Part shown: positions 31,491 to 43,376 of the stretch, in pieces
Numbering within the stretch: position 1 is the stretch's first letter
Layout: each line of letters starts with the position of its first letter
DNA from: Carettochelys insculpta
Lineage: Eukaryota > Chordata > Testudines > Carettochelyidae
Length of the DNA stretch: 64,000 nucleotides
Reading direction: 5' to 3'
Assembly (NCBI RefSeq): GCF_033958435.1
Contig: NC_134167.1
Span: 5,476,001-5,540,000 of the forward strand
Position numbers and translations under genes: made by a program
Notes under the pieces: model-generated
Database searches by the model: none
What the model was told of the DNA's origin: nothing
The model's input: only the letters and a program-made list of their open reading frames with translations

Positions 31491-32540
31491 AGGGATGGGG
31501 ACTTCTCGGAGGGGTAGGGAGGTGATGGGAGCACCGAGAACTAGAGCGGGGAGGGGTAAGATCCAAGCACTTTTGGTCAGTCGGCTCAGCAGGGGCTGCC
31601 TGGCTCAATTCTAGGGGCTACACATACGGTGCACATGCAGTAGGTCTGCAGTGTGCAGAGGCAATAGAGAACATACACAACGCAGGCACAACAGGCGGCG
31701 GTCAGTGCAACTGACACGCATGGAAGTGCCACACGGCACCGGCAACACCCCATGCAAACTGCAGACCGGTTTGGCACACCCAGGGCACACCTGTTTGGCA
31801 GCACAATGCACAATGTAGTCACACTGTACAATACGGACTTCACACCCAGCACTGTGGACACACAAACAGCACAACTTAACCCGTGGGTTGCTCTGTGTGT
31901 TTTCTGCACAGTCCTGTGTTGAATCTTAACAGACACACAGCCGAACTCAGAGCCTACAGATTACAGCACACAGGGCTCAGGCACAAAGGGAGGCAGAGGT
32001 CACCGGAAAGCCAGGAGTCGCTCTTACCCAATACGAAACCATTAACTCTGTGCTGTCCAGCACAGAAACTTCAAGAAATGTGCGTTGCTTCCTACCAGTT
32101 ACTCGGTGCGCGCTGTCAGAGCGCAGCTCGTTGTGTCGCGCCCAGCTCCTTCCTTGCCCTTGCTCTTGCACCTTGAACGTTTCTTTCGGGAAGCGCGTGG
32201 GGAACATCTCACTTGTGCAAGAGCCTCAAGGTCTAGTTTGGTTCAGTTAAAGTGCAGGGGAGTGATACATCCGGCTCTGCTAGGCTGGGAAGCTGTGAAC
32301 TGCCTGGGAAGATAAGAGCTGGCGCTGCAATAAGGACTCTTCGCTTTGGTGTTCCCAACTCAGTGCAGCGCTCACGAAAAGGGCTAATCGCTTGCATAAG
32401 ACATAAGTTGCTGTGGGAGAGCAGTGAGTAGGTGGGTAGTGTTAATGGAGAGAGAGAAGCACGCAGTGTGAAGGCGAAATTGATTGTGGCTTGTGTGGGT
32501 GTATAGAGCTGTGAGCCTCTGTAGATGTGAGTGCCTCTAG
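31491..32540. other. CA-rich degenerate and unique sequence
   Basis: 31610-31890 is enriched in CACA/GCACA words ('cacacaaacagcacaac', 'acacccagcactgtggacacac') and looks like a decayed simple-sequence tract. The rest is unique. A short CpG-bearing patch lies at 32098-32205. No exon supported. Confidence 0.45.
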
Positions 32541-32591
32541 GTGTGTTTGTGTATGGGTGTGTTCATTGTGCGTGTGTGTGTGTGCATGGTG
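32541..32591. repeat. Imperfect (TG)n tract
   Basis: TG-rich run with 'gcgtgtgtgtgtgtgc' near 32569-32584. Simple sequence. Confidence 0.75.
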
Positions 32592-32621
32592 CTGGGATAT
32601 CCTGTCTTCCAGCAGTGTCTG

Positions 32622-32796
32622 GTGTTCCCTGCAAGTTGAGCACTTAAGTGGCTGCCCAGGAGAGGTTCAGATGCTACCCAGCTGATTAGTAGCGCGCCCA
32701 CAGCTGGCAGCCTGTGTTTCTATGGGTGGTGCACATCTGCGTGTGCCTTGGTGCACAGAACAAACTTCATTCTGCCCATGGATGCAAAAACTTAGG
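32622..32796 (-). mobile_element. 185-bp hAT MITE family, copy 7
   Basis: Begins GGTGTTCCCTGCAAGTTGAG. Interior includes 'ccaggagaggttcagatgctacccagctgattagtagcg' and 'tctatgggtggtgcacatctgcg'. The right end is degenerate around 'catggatgcaaaaacttagg'. No clear TSD. Confidence 0.87.
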
Positions 32797-33156
32797 CATG
32801 ACAATGGTGACGGGCATTATGCAGTGCATCATCGCAGTCTCTCGCAGCTCCCTAGCTGGTTAGAAGTTTGGAGGATGCCCACGGAGGCTGGCAGGAAATG
32901 TGTGCTGGGGTTTGCTTCCAGCGTTGGATGGGCTCACCACTTCACAGCGTGACTGGATTTTCCCTGCTCCGTTAGAACGTAATCTTGGTGGGGTGTCCTT
33001 GGAGCGTGTGCTTCTTTTACATATTCAGGTAAATTGGGTACATGTGTGAAGTTTATAACATATAAGAGGTAGGCCCACTGTGGGAAAGTTCTGTACAGGC
33101 TTCCTGTGTGCATAGCTCTGTCAGCACAGCTCCACCCTGACCTACAGAGTCTAAAT

Positions 33157-33343
33157 CAGTGTTCCCTGTAAGCTGAGCACTTGGGTGGCCTCCCAGGAGA
33201 TATTTGGATGCTGTCCAGCTGATTAGCAGAGTGCCCACAGTGCCCACAGCAGGCAGCATGTGAGTCTGTGGGGGGTGCAGATCCATATGTGCATATAACA
33301 AAATTTATTCTGCACATGGATGGAAAAATTAGAGGGAATGTTG
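33157..33343 (-). mobile_element. 185-bp hAT MITE family, copy 8
   Basis: Begins CAGTGTTCCCTGTAAGCTGA and ends TTAGAGGGAATGTTG, with 'gctgattagcagagtgcccacag' and 'acaaaatttattctgcacatggatgg'. Flanking 8-mers are gtctaaat (33149-33156) and gtctgtgt (33344-33351), 5/8, only suggestive. Confidence 0.9.
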
Positions 33344-35778
33344 GTCTGTGTCATTAGATCAGTGGATACTAACCCATGTCATGTGAGAATGGCATTTGCC
33401 TTCAGAACCTTCCCATAATACAACACTTTAGTCCTGAATCCCCTCACAGCTCTGCCCTGATGTCCCCTCCTCCTAAGTAGTCCTGCATCCCTGTTGACCA
33501 GAGAAGATCAACTGAGACTATTTATGAAGCTGAGACCAGCAAACTCATTGCCTTTGTGACCTAAGGCTTATTGAAACCCAGCTTGTATGGGGCGAAAAAG
33601 CAATGCCTGATCCCTTGTATTTGAGCAACCATACGTTTATCCCTCCCCTTAATGCCCATTGTTTAAATAGAGCCAGCGAGGTTGTTTTTCTGGCTGAGTG
33701 TTGTGGTGAGTAGGAGTGTGAGCAGATGTGATCTCGGTGGAGTGCACCACCTGGAACAAACATCCTAATGAGTCAGCACAGTCTGAATTCCTGATTCTGT
33801 CACTCCAGACCCTGATTAAATACGTCGCCAGAGAAGACCCTGCCAAGTTCTTAGTACATCCACCGCCTCATGCACACCCTTGTAATCACATCCACTCTCA
33901 CCAGCACACCCAAACCTACATAGCCCCAGCTCAGAGCTTCTCTGTCTCACAGCCCTTTCTGACCTCATCCTAAAAGAGGCCATATTGAACATACACAAAC
34001 ACTGCCATTCAGACATCTGTCAATGCAGAATCACTGGTGCAATGAATTGTGAGTGCAAAAAAAAAAGCCACTGGTGCTATGCACAGTGGCTGCCAAAAAT
34101 ATCAGTGCCATTAATTGCATGGGCAAAAGTGCACCCCAAAACACGGGATTACCCCCCCCCCCCCGAAATCTGGCCTTTTTGTCTCACTCAGTTATACCCC
34201 CACGGTCTCTGTTACAATCACAGCCACAATTACATGCTGAGTACATGCCATACTGTACTGTACCCTTCATCCCTGTCAGTTCACTAGTGTTGGAGATACC
34301 CAGCTGTGTCTGTAGCAGACCCAATTCCCTATATGACACCCGCGCTTGGCACCACAGGCTGCTAAATTGGTCTTAATTCACTCTATTTCCACCCACTTCC
34401 TTAGTCATTCTTCACTGGCAGGCAGGGCTGGAGAGTTGTGGGAGGCAAATGAACATTAGTTTCTCACAGGAAAGGGGCAACTCAAACCCAGTGAAGCAGG
34501 TTAGGAATGTGGGGTGCAGAAAACCAGGGTTCCCTGAGCCCGGTCTCCAACTGGGAGAATGGGGACAAAGAGGGTACCCCAAAGCCAGTCTCATTGGAGG
34601 GGAGAAAAAGCAAAGATACTCCAACCTGGCACTCTGCTCCAGTGCTGGGGAGAATAAGCGTATGTCACAGTCGGTATCTTTGCTTGTGACTGTGTCAAGC
34701 CCTGGAGAACTGAGCTGCGCACTTGCTCGTTCAGCCATTCCCAGGTTCAAAGGCAAGTTGACTGCACAGGAATGGGGCCTTCCACTGAGTCCTCTCCCAG
34801 AATGGCTGTTTAACAGCTCCTATCAATGGCACTGAGCAGAAGCTGCTTCTGCCACACCCCCACCTGTGGCAGGAGAGCTCGGAGGGGGCATCTGCCAATA
34901 GGCAGGGACTGTCCAGACTGATCTTGAACAGAGGCCAGCTGATGTCCAGGAGGAGACGTGTTTGGTTTTTTTAGAAGCAGTGGGAGGGGAGGGAGCAGGA
35001 TGCTTTATACAGGCTGGCCCAGGAGGGTTCTTATTCACTGCCTAGAATCAGGGGTGCAAGGAGCAAACATGACCCAGGGTGAACTCTCCCTCAAGGGCCT
35101 GTCAGCCATCTTGGTTACAGCTCCTCAGCTCTCTCAGCAACATTTCTGAGAGACAGAGCCTGAACCACAGCCCTCTGACCAGCTCACACTTCCGAGTGGT
35201 TGCAGTCCAAGCCAGGGGTCACCTCCAAATCCCTGGGCTTGCCCCAGTGACTCTCACACGGGATTTGGCAAGCTCCAGGCTCTGCTCAGGTGGAAATGAG
35301 ACAAACTGATACTCTGAAAGAGGTTGGGAAGTGGGCGGATGTGCCCAGGACATGAGGTAGATAGCCTGAGGGAAGGAGAGCAGAGACAGAGCCAGGGTGA
35401 GGTGAAGAGAACAGAGAAGGAGCTTGGAGTGAGTTGAGGAAAAAGAGAAGTGCAGCTTTGGATGTGTGCATGTGGGGGAAGGTGACTAGGGATGCAGCAA
35501 AAGATGGATGGTCCCCACAAAAGGGTGTTAGATGCACTGGAGCGAGGGAAGAAGGGGACGAGATGCCTGCATGCCAGAAATCAAATAGGTGAAGTCAAGG
35601 GGAGAAATGTAGCCATGGCAACAGGGGCAGGAGGGCTTCCCACCCCAGGTATGAGCTTGGGCAGCTAACCCCTCCTGCCACTGGGAAGAGACTGCGAGGT
35701 CCAGCACACTAGCTGGAGAAGCAGGAGCAGAGGTGTCTCCCCTCAGGTGGGAAACTGCCCCTTCCCACTCCACCGTAG
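33344..35778. other. Unique non-coding stretch
   Basis: No gene recognised. Contains a C-run microsatellite (34152-34164) and a CA-rich patch near 33865-33920. Overlapping open frames at 34412-34835 lack domain features. Confidence 0.4.
34152..34164. repeat. (C)13 homopolymer
   Basis: Thirteen consecutive C, visible directly; a possible sequencing or length-polymorphism site. Confidence 0.9.
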
Positions 35779-36219
35779 CTGCATTCTAAGGTAAGGACTG
35801 CAGTTCCAGCTCTGACGGAGGGCACTGGCTCCAAAACTGACAGCAAAGTGACGGAACTGCTCAAGAGCCTGCTAGCTAACCAGCCCAAAGGAGCAGCCAT
35901 AGTGGCTACAGGCACTTCTAGGCCACAACAGACTGTGATGCAGTCCCAAGCGGCAGCAGCTGCAGGGGCAGAACAGCAGAGTCACTCAGCTTCTGGCATG
36001 GAGGGGCTGCTGGCTGGGGCAGGGATGCAAAGCAGCAAAACCATTCGAAAGTGGGATCCATTCCAGGCACCCTCCTGTTCATTGTACAAACCTTGTCTTG
36101 CCCTCAGGTTGCCCAGGGGAGGTGTGTTCAGATGCTTTGGTGAAGAGAGAAAGATGGGGAGAGGCACATGGTTGGGTGGACGGATGGATAGGAAAGGGCA
36201 CCAGGACTGGGAAAACTGA
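35779..36219 (+). other. Open frame without recognised family
   Basis: A 147-codon stop-free stretch lacking an early ATG. Its first part reads as a polar, helix-prone, Gln/Ala-rich segment, with TELLKSLLANQPKGAAIV and QSQAAAAAGAEQQS at roughly residues 24-70. It looks more protein-like than other frames here. It could be a decayed retroelement gag N-terminus, an exon, or chance. No splice sites, zinc knuckle or RT partner were seen nearby. Confidence 0.2.
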
Positions 36220-37198
36220 GGGAGGCCATGGACTGGCCATCAGAAAGAAGTGGAAAGTTTTGGGATGCCACCATAGTGCCAGTCAGCCTGTGGCTGTTAG
36301 ATGATTAAACGCTGCTGGGAATATTTCTCTGCCCCATGTGAGACACCATGTGCTGTGGCAGTAACCCTGAAACATCCCGGCAGGTGTAGCAGTGATTGTG
36401 CAGAGGGGCAGCTGAACTTGAGTCATTGCATCATAACACTAGCTGCCAGGATGACTGCTGTTCTATTGTCCCAGGACTCCACTGGCTGCTGGGCTCAAGC
36501 AGATTGAGCTAATTAACCCCAGATTGTTAGATTCCCTTCTTCCTTGGAGACCCTTTTCTCATCCTGTGAGTGAGTGGTACAGGTTGACATGGGGTTATGC
36601 TCTTAAAGGAGGCATTAGAGGCATGCAGAGAAGTACAATTCACCAGGCACTAACCCCATAAGAACTCCATGCACCCTGTGTACATTCACAGCTGTCTGTG
36701 CAATGGAGGATAAGATGATTTGAGTGCTGGCATGGCTGGCACTCAAATAGGCCTACCTAAGGAGGACAAGATTCCCAACAGCCTACCTGGCAAGAAGACA
36801 TGCAGACTGTCCATGGAAAGGTGCCTGGCAGGTTTTTCACCAAAAATTAATCAAACCAAAGATGTTTCTGCAAACCATTTCAGGTTCAACATGGCACAAA
36901 ATATGTTTCCAACCAGATCTAGCTGGACTTAATAGGACCCGAGGACTTCTGTGTAGCTGAGAATTTAGCAGTGATGGGAAAGCTGAGTATTTCTTCTTGC
37001 TGCCTGATTGTTTACTTTCCCGCCTGTCTCTGTATTCCTTTCTGCTATGTCATGTGTTTCTCCTGGTTAGATGGTTGGTTGGAAGGCCTTAGAAGTCACC
37101 AGCTACCTGATGTATTTGACATTGCATGTTTGTCTTACTGCTCTGCAGTTTGTCTTTATGGTTTTCCCTGGGAGAATCTTTTTAGGTGCACAAACAGT
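36220..37198. other. Unique non-coding stretch
   Basis: Nothing recognised. Short open frames, including a Cys/Phe-rich one at 36971-37231, have no family resemblance. Confidence 0.4.
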
Positions 37199-37223
37199 AA
37201 GAAGAAGAAGAAGAAAAAAAAAG
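37199..37223. repeat. (AAG)n plus poly-A tract
   Basis: Five or more AAG units followed by a nine-base A run. Simple sequence. Confidence 0.85.
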
Positions 37224-37474
37224 GTCTCTGAAATCACGGATAAGCCGTGACAGAAGCCGGGCCCTGCGAGGACAATCAAAGCATAGAGCCAATGGTCCAG
37301 TTGCCTCATGGGTCTTTGAGGCTCTCATCTCAAGAGATACTGGTTGCAAAGAAGTAGTGACCATGATCTAAAAGTAGGGGTGGTGTTGGGGGCTGATTAG
37401 TAATGGCTGGAACCTGAGAAGGTTTGGAAAGACTGTCAGTATGTGCCTCCTAACCAGCTCTGAACATTTGCTAT

Positions 37475-37545
37475 TATATTATTTGTATGGCTGTAGCACC
37501 TACAGACCGCATCATGGTACAGGGCAGCATGAAAAGGCTACCGTA
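37475..37545 (-). repeat. MIR/L3-like 3' end fragment
   Basis: 'attatttgtatggctgtagcacctacagacc' followed by 'atcatggtacagg' corresponds to the minus-strand TTATTTGTATTACGGTAGCACCTAGAGACCCCAATCATGG pattern. Only the terminal part remains clear. Confidence 0.55.
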
Positions 37546-38039
37546 TTGTCACCATTTTGCTCCCCATCACCACAAAGGCTGGACACACCAGGGACACAAC
37601 TAGGAGCCTCCTGCTGCAAAAGCACAGCCCGCTCCCGCTCGAGCTAAAAGAGAATCTCTGTTAGCTTTGTTTGCGGCATAAACCCTGTGACAAAAGGTCT
37701 GATTCCATGCAGCAGAGGGCAGCAATGCTCCCATGCACAAGCAAGTTCCTTATGATAATATTATTGTTATTTTTTGTATTACAGAGGCTCTTCTTCTGAG
37801 CCTATTGCTTTGTGGGAGGCAAGCATTTTTCTGCCTTAGGGTGCTAGCTCTGGCCAGGTGTGAGACAGAGCTTCCAGCTGGATTCTTGCCTACATCCTGC
37901 TTTAAGAGAAAGGGAATCTCATTTTACCTTGCCATGTAATAATGTGAGCCCCTTTGCCATCAGTGGAATTTTCTAAGGGGAGTTTATTGAGGATTCACAT
38001 ATGCGAGAGGGATGAATTTGGCCAGTTGCCATATTGCAT
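37546..38039. other. Unique non-coding stretch
   Basis: Nothing recognised. Confidence 0.4.
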
Positions 38040-38275
38040 AAACAAAGAAAACTATGTCACAGATTCTAATTCAGCATGCAAATTGCAAGGAGCATTTCAA
38101 TCTTTAATTGACATTTAATAAGCCATCAGTTGCAGCAGCAGCAAAGACTGCTACTGTACCAGCAGACATGCCTGTGTGAAATGTTAAGCTCCTGTATATT
38201 TTTCTTAAAAAACAATTAAATGATATCTCTGCATGCGGGTTAGCAACAATCTCGTTTAAAAGTTAATTGAATATT
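38040..38275. other. AT-rich segment with clustered homeodomain/octamer words
   Basis: Contains an exact octamer, atgcaaat (about 38078-38085), followed by tttaattgac, atttaataag, acaattaaatga and agttaattgaat. A CAG-type trinucleotide patch lies between ('gttgcagcagcagc'). No repeat signature. This looks like a candidate developmental enhancer or conserved non-coding element, by pattern only. Confidence 0.3.
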
Positions 38276-38507
38276 CCTTGCAAGTTGGAAGTACGTTTCT
38301 TCTTTGATGTCAGCGCCTCCTTCGGCAGCCAGGAATTAAAGGGGCGGATTTCACAATGGGCCAAGCTTCCATAGACAGAAGGAGAAAAATGCAAAAAGGG
38401 AACTGGATTTGCTACACATTTCCCGCAACTGCTGCTGCACCTAAGATGGGTTGAATAGCACAGGAGTGAGAGGGTGCAATGCACACTTGAGAACACTAGG
38501 AGCAGAG
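38276..38507. other. Unique non-coding stretch
   Basis: Nothing recognised. Confidence 0.4.
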
Positions 38508-38572
38508 CCATCCTCATCCATACACAGATGCGCAGGGCACCTGAAAATTCGGGGCACCAATGGATTTTCATG
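38508..38572 (+). repeat. Short dispersed repeat (GGGCACCTGAAAA type), copy 2
   Basis: 'cagatgcgcagggcacctgaaaattcggggcaccaatggattttcatgtcc' pairs with 22216-22285. Family unnamed. Confidence 0.55.
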
Positions 38573-41500
38573 TCCACCCTGTTCTTCTTGTTTCTTGTTC
38601 TGTGGCTCTGCTTTCTCTGCCAAATGCCTCCCAGACCTGTTAGCAGAACACTGAACCTGTGAAAAAGTCATTCAAGTGGTAATGAAGCCATTTAACAGGC
38701 AATTGCCAACTGTGGGTCTATACTGTCAGTTTATGAATTTTCTGTGCTGGTCTACAGGACCTTAGTTTAAAATTTGCTTTAAAATATTTCATTAGTGTGT
38801 TGCTGAAGATTATAAAATCACACCTGAAAACAATCACAACCCACTCCTACCCCATCATGCATAGAAGCACCAGTTTAATAGTACTCCCTCAGGCCCCACA
38901 AGTGCTAAGGATGGTCCAGATTAGTAGGACGGGGAGAGAGAAAGAGAACGAAGGATGGTGTTAGCCTTCATGTGTTAGTGCATATCCAGCTCTGCTCTGC
39001 AGACTGCTCCTCTGCTGCTATTTCAACCACAGTAGAATCACCTTTACCCAATAGTGTAGGACATGAACACAACCAAGGGTTTGGCTGAAGAGCAAGAGAG
39101 GAATAGGAAGTATCGTTATTTCAGATGGAAAAGTTGCTTTTCCTTATTCTGCTTATGATGCTTAGATGCTGTAGCTATGCTGGACCTTCCATAGTAGGTA
39201 CATAAACTCTATGTATGCATTGCTGGCAGTCTTGGATTTGATCAGTGAGACACCGAGGCAGAAGTCTTTATGCGAAGTAAGAAAAGTCTGACTTCAGCAC
39301 ATAAAGGCTTATACACTGAAATCTGTAGCAGCTGATACTAAATTGCCCTGTGCATAGATTAAAATGAGTAACCCCAGGAGACATGTCCTTGTTTCAGATA
39401 ACAGAATATAGGGCGCTGTTTACATAAGAAAGGTTTGCCTGCTGCTTTTGGTTTTGAATAAACCAAAACTCTCAGTCAAGGGGAGTTCCAGCCCTTAACC
39501 ATTGGAACTCCCAGGAGGGCTGAGTGCAAAAGTGCAAAAAGTGTCCTGTAGTGGCTGGATCACGAGAGTTTAGCAGCCTCTTACTGCTGCCAGCAAAGGG
39601 AGCTATTGCTCGGGTGATGAAGGTCTTTGGTGCAGTACTGTAGGTCTTTGTTTTCCAACCCAGGCAATGACCCTGGTGGGTGTTGTGTGATGGCTAACAA
39701 ATTGGGGGTTGGATACTGACCTCTAGAACTAAAACAATGATGCGCCTTGAGTTGAAGAGCTGTGACTACATACCTAGGGCAGCAATAACCCATTTCCTTT
39801 ACGGATCAGCACAGGGCGGGGGGCGGCATAGCAGCATCTGTAGGTTAGAATTACTTGTGTAGCCTGTGAGACTCATGCAGCTCTGTAGGTAACCAGCAAA
39901 GGGAGTAAAACCTGATTTTCTTCTGTCAGAGGGTGGAATGTTGTTTGAAGAAATGGGTGCAGGTTTGAGGTTCTACCTAGGGGGATGCTCATGCAGTCAC
40001 TATAAAACTATGGGGGCACGAATGACTGGACTGCCCCAGAAGAAGATGTACATAAGTCCCAGTTCTTCTTCCACAGTGTAGGGGGAAATATGTGTAGAGC
40101 TAAGAAGAGGGAATGCTTGGCCCAAGCTGACCTTGAAATGGGAGCTTAAGGAATGAACCTAGAGGTCTTGGGCTCCTTATTCTTCCAGGAAAGGTCACTT
40201 GATGGAAGTCTGTTGAGATTAGGGCAAAAAGGGAGGAAGCAGTGAGCGACACTGGCAGAACAAGGGTGCCTCCCGGAATGGTAATGTAGCAATTGAGCTA
40301 AGTGAGTTGTGCAGGGGAATACAAGAGCAGCAATGAAGGGAGGTGAAAGCTCAAGGAGATGGGACACACACATTTATGTTGCCTGCAGGAGAGAAGCCTT
40401 CAGAGCAATTCTCTCTGCTACTTTCCCTTGGAGGGATTTCAGCTGGACCGTGACAGTCAGAAACTCTCCATAACCCTACATCCTTGCTGGCTCTCATAGG
40501 AGCTGGTTTCTTAATCACACATTCAGTTTCCAAGCTCAGATCTGGGATCCTCTCTCTCTCTCACACACACTTCCCAATTGTAATGGTATCTGCATCCGTA
40601 AAATTAAGGTAATTCTGAGGTTAAATTCTTCCTGGGGGGAGGGGAGGAAAGTCCCAGGACCCACTTGTGGGACCTACTCACACTAGTTCATACATCAGCA
40701 AACAATTAACTCAAGGCGAAAAAGCTCTACTGCGGGCAAACCCAGGGGCGCTGATTCCAGTGGGCATAAGATAGGAGGAGTGGGAATTGGCATCTCCCTG
40801 GTGCTGTGCTGACCTGCGTATGTATCAGAAGCTCCACTCCATATGAGACTGATGAAGGCCTGTTCCCCGTTAGTTACCAATTTCCCGTTATTAGGTCAAA
40901 AGAAGGAGAAAAGAGAAGAGAAGGTTGTAATCAGGACCCCATCTCCATGGCAACCTGCAGCTCAACTTTTAACTTTTTTGCTATCCTTGGAAAGGCAAAT
41001 AGTCCCTGTATATTTGCAGGGTTTATTCACAGCTCTAACAACCAGGAGAGGCACTTCCTAGCACTCGGGGAATGAAGGGCCTGAGGCTGACGCCTTTCAC
41101 TACAGGTCCATTATTGCAGATTTAATTGTAGGTAGCAGGGCTAGGGAGAAATGTGTTGTTTTCCTAGGCCTTGATGTATTGTGGTTATGACGGAAATTTG
41201 GGAGTCAAGATACCTGGCTTTGGGCAAGCTGGCTGCCCACCCTACTCTGCCCCTATTGTGCGTGTCTCCTAACATTTCCTGCCAACTGTAGCAATAGCAG
41301 GAGCCCTTGCGTACATCATCATGACAGTGATGTGGTACCATCACCTGCTGATACAATGCCCTTGTTATACTGCCAGACCCAGTATATTCAGGCCTTTTGG
41401 ACTGTTGTCTTACAAGCTGCTGGAGCTTATGTGGGGAAAACCAAAGCCACGCTTCTGGGCATTAGCTGATCGCCCTTCAGGGGTGGGAAACGTATTTGCA

Positions 41501-41751
41501 ACCCTTCCTGCCTAGGCGGCAGTTGCCCAGATGGTGTGCAGGAATGGGGTCTCCCCCTTTTCTGGTGTATTAGAGTGGGTCTTGGAAGGGCCACAAGGAA
41601 GAGTGATTTTAGTGGCATTTCTGGTGGGATCAGGATGTGGAAAGTATCTAGAGACCCATCTGGGAACTGTCTCCACGTGATTTTCAACTTGAGCGAGGTC
41701 TGGGCAGTTCAGCTAAGAAGCCAGGCTCTGAGACCTTCACTTTTCTCCCTT
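38573..41751. other. Unique non-coding stretch
   Basis: No exon or confident repeat. A TC/CA simple tract lies at 40551-40570. 'caggggtgggaaacgtatttgcaaccc' at about 41477 looks like one end of a hAT element with no partner. Confidence 0.4.
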
Positions 41752-41862
41752 AGCTGTTGTTAATTCTTTGTATTCTGGTGGTGCCTAAGCACCCTACTCA
41801 AAGACAAGGGCCCTGCAGTGCACTGCACAAGCACAGAACAGAGACAGTCTTTTCCCTGCTGC
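41752..41862 (-). repeat. MIR/L3-like 3' end
   Basis: 'ttctttgtattctggtggtgcctaagcaccc', 'caagggccctgcagtgcactgcacaagcacagaacagagacagtc' follow the minus-strand order TTTGTATTACGGTAGCACCTAG...GTGCTAGGCGCTGTACAAACACAGAACAAA-AGACAGTC. Confidence 0.65.
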
Positions 41863-41957
41863 CCAAGCACACCTCAGAGGTAACCCAGCAGAGCACCCTG
41901 CAGAGAGGTCCAAGAGGTTGGTTAGTGCCTGGGTCAAGGCAGACCCTTTTGACCATC

Positions 41958-41983
41958 TTTTTTTTTTTTTTTTGGGGGGGGGG
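41958..41983. repeat. (T)16(G)10 homopolymer pair
   Basis: Sixteen T followed by ten G, visible directly. Confidence 0.9.
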
Positions 41984-42228
41984 TGTTCCTTCCTTCTGCC
42001 GCATCTTGGCAGATCCTGTTTTATTAATTCAGAAATAGATGAGTGAAAAGGGCCTTTCGGATCTGAAGTGAAAGCTGCATTCGGCATTCAGCTGTCACCC
42101 ACCTCGGCATCAGCTGTCAGCCTCACACTGTTCCAGGGCCCAAAAATAACCTGCAAGGTCCCATTCACCCTCCTCCAGGAGAGAGAACAATCGCTTTGCA
42201 TCTGTTCGGCTGGGAGGAGGCACTCCCA

Positions 42229-42512
42229 GGCTATGTCTCTGCCATGGGTAGTATGGCGGTAGAGCAGCAGTACCATGTCTGCGCTGTTACAGCACTGTAA
42301 TACAGCTGTTTTCTGTGCTGATGGAAAGGGTTTTTATTTTCCCCACCACTTGAGCAGCGGTAGCTAGGTGGATAGAGAAATTCTTCCATCTACCTCGTCA
42401 CGTCTGCACCGGGGGTTCGGCAGGCTTTGATGTGGTACTTGGGAGCGTACCCTTTTGACACCTCTGAGCTTTCTAGTTAGGTTAATCTAAACTGTTCAGT
42501 GTAGACCAAGCC
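42229..42512. mobile_element. GGCTATGTCTACAC-type TIR element, 284 bp, 3-bp TSD
   Basis: Left end GGCTATGTCTCTGCCATGG; reverse complement of the right end GGCTTGGTCTACACTGAACA. Exact cca trinucleotides flank it (42226-42228, 42513-42515). The interior has 'acagcactgtaatacagctg' and 'atctacctcgtcacgtctgcacc'. A 3-bp duplication suggests PIF/Harbinger-like mobilisation (inferred). It directly abuts the hAT-like element starting at 42521. Confidence 0.85.
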
Positions 42513-42520
42513 CCAGGAAG

Positions 42521-42929
42521 TAGGGTGACCAGATCACAACAGTAAGATATTGGGGTGCTGTTGGATCCACCCATGTTTGACCCCTCCTGCACATGCACAC
42601 ACTCACTCCCAGCCCGCCTGTGTCCCCACTGTGTCTCTAGTTCTGCCTTCTCCCTGAGGGGCCCCACCACTGTGTTCCTCCTCCCCTCCCCTCTTCCCCC
42701 TGCCTGCCTGTGTCGTTGGCTAGCTGTGTAGTCCTCCATCCACTTCTCACTTCCTCACACCCCACAGCCCTCCCCAGCCGTCCTTCCCATACCTGCCACT
42801 GGCTCACAACTGGCCTCCTCACCTGAATATTAGGACAAATACTCTCGCGATCATATGTTGGTCGGGACGTGGGAAAAAGGGTTGAATATTGGGCCAGTCC
42901 CAATTTTATCAAGACACCTGGTCACCCTA
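42521..42929. mobile_element. hAT-like TIR element (TAGGGTGACCAGAT), 409 bp
   Basis: Ends are TAGGGTGACCAGATCAC and (reverse complement of right) TAGGGTGACCAGGTGTC. Flanking 8-mers ccaggaag (42513-42520) and ccaggtaa (42930-42937) match 6/8, consistent with a decayed 8-bp hAT duplication. The subterminal text 'gggccagtcccaattttatc' is characteristic of this common vertebrate repeat. The interior is C/T-rich with no transposase. Confidence 0.82.
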
Positions 42930-43154
42930 CCAGGTAAGGTGGTGGGTGTGACTGTCAGTCAACAGGCTTCCTTATCTCTCATTAATCCTTCCTGAACCAT
43001 TGTCTGCTGCCAACACCCCCAAGAGCTATTCCTTGCTAGGGATTCTTTGTCACCATGTGGCCGGAACACCTCGTACTGGGATGTGAGGAGCTATACAGCT
43101 ATCTCTATCAAGGAACTTGTAATGGAAAGAGAAGGGAATTTATACAGCTCATTG
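42930..43154. other. Short non-coding spacer
   Basis: Nothing recognised between the transposon cluster and the CR1 tail. Confidence 0.4.
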
Positions 43155-43376
43155 AGGTTAGGTCCATCCATGTCTATTAGCCAGGGTGGGTAGGAATGGT
43201 GTCCCTGGCCTCTGTTCATCAGAGGCTGGAAATGGATAACAGGAGAGGGATCACTTGATGGTCACCTGTTCGGTTCACTCCCTCTGGGGCATCTGCTATT
43301 GGCCACTGTTGGAAGACAGGAGACTGGGCTAGCTGGACTTTTGGTCTAGCCCAGTACAGCCGTTCTTGTGTTCTCA
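43155..43376 (+). mobile_element. CR1 LINE 3' tail
   Basis: Plus strand: 'taggtccatccatgtctattagccagggtggg', 'cagaggctggaaatggataacaggagagggatcacttgatggtcacctgttc', 'gggctagctggacttttggtctagcccagtacagccgttcttgtgttct'. This is the ~220-bp 3' UTR of a turtle-type CR1 family also seen at 46185-46466 and, inverted, at 62110. Confidence 0.9.

Noticed and set aside
30588..31608. Very long minus-strand open frames (up to 321 codons) over the CpG island
   Set aside because: High G+C depletes stop codons. Three frames on the same strand are open at once, all Pro/Arg/Ala-rich, with no domain. Expected by composition.
31610..31890. CACA-rich tract considered as a satellite or CRISPR-like array
   Set aside because: No fixed unit or spacing; it is decayed simple sequence, and CRISPR arrays do not occur in vertebrate nuclear DNA.
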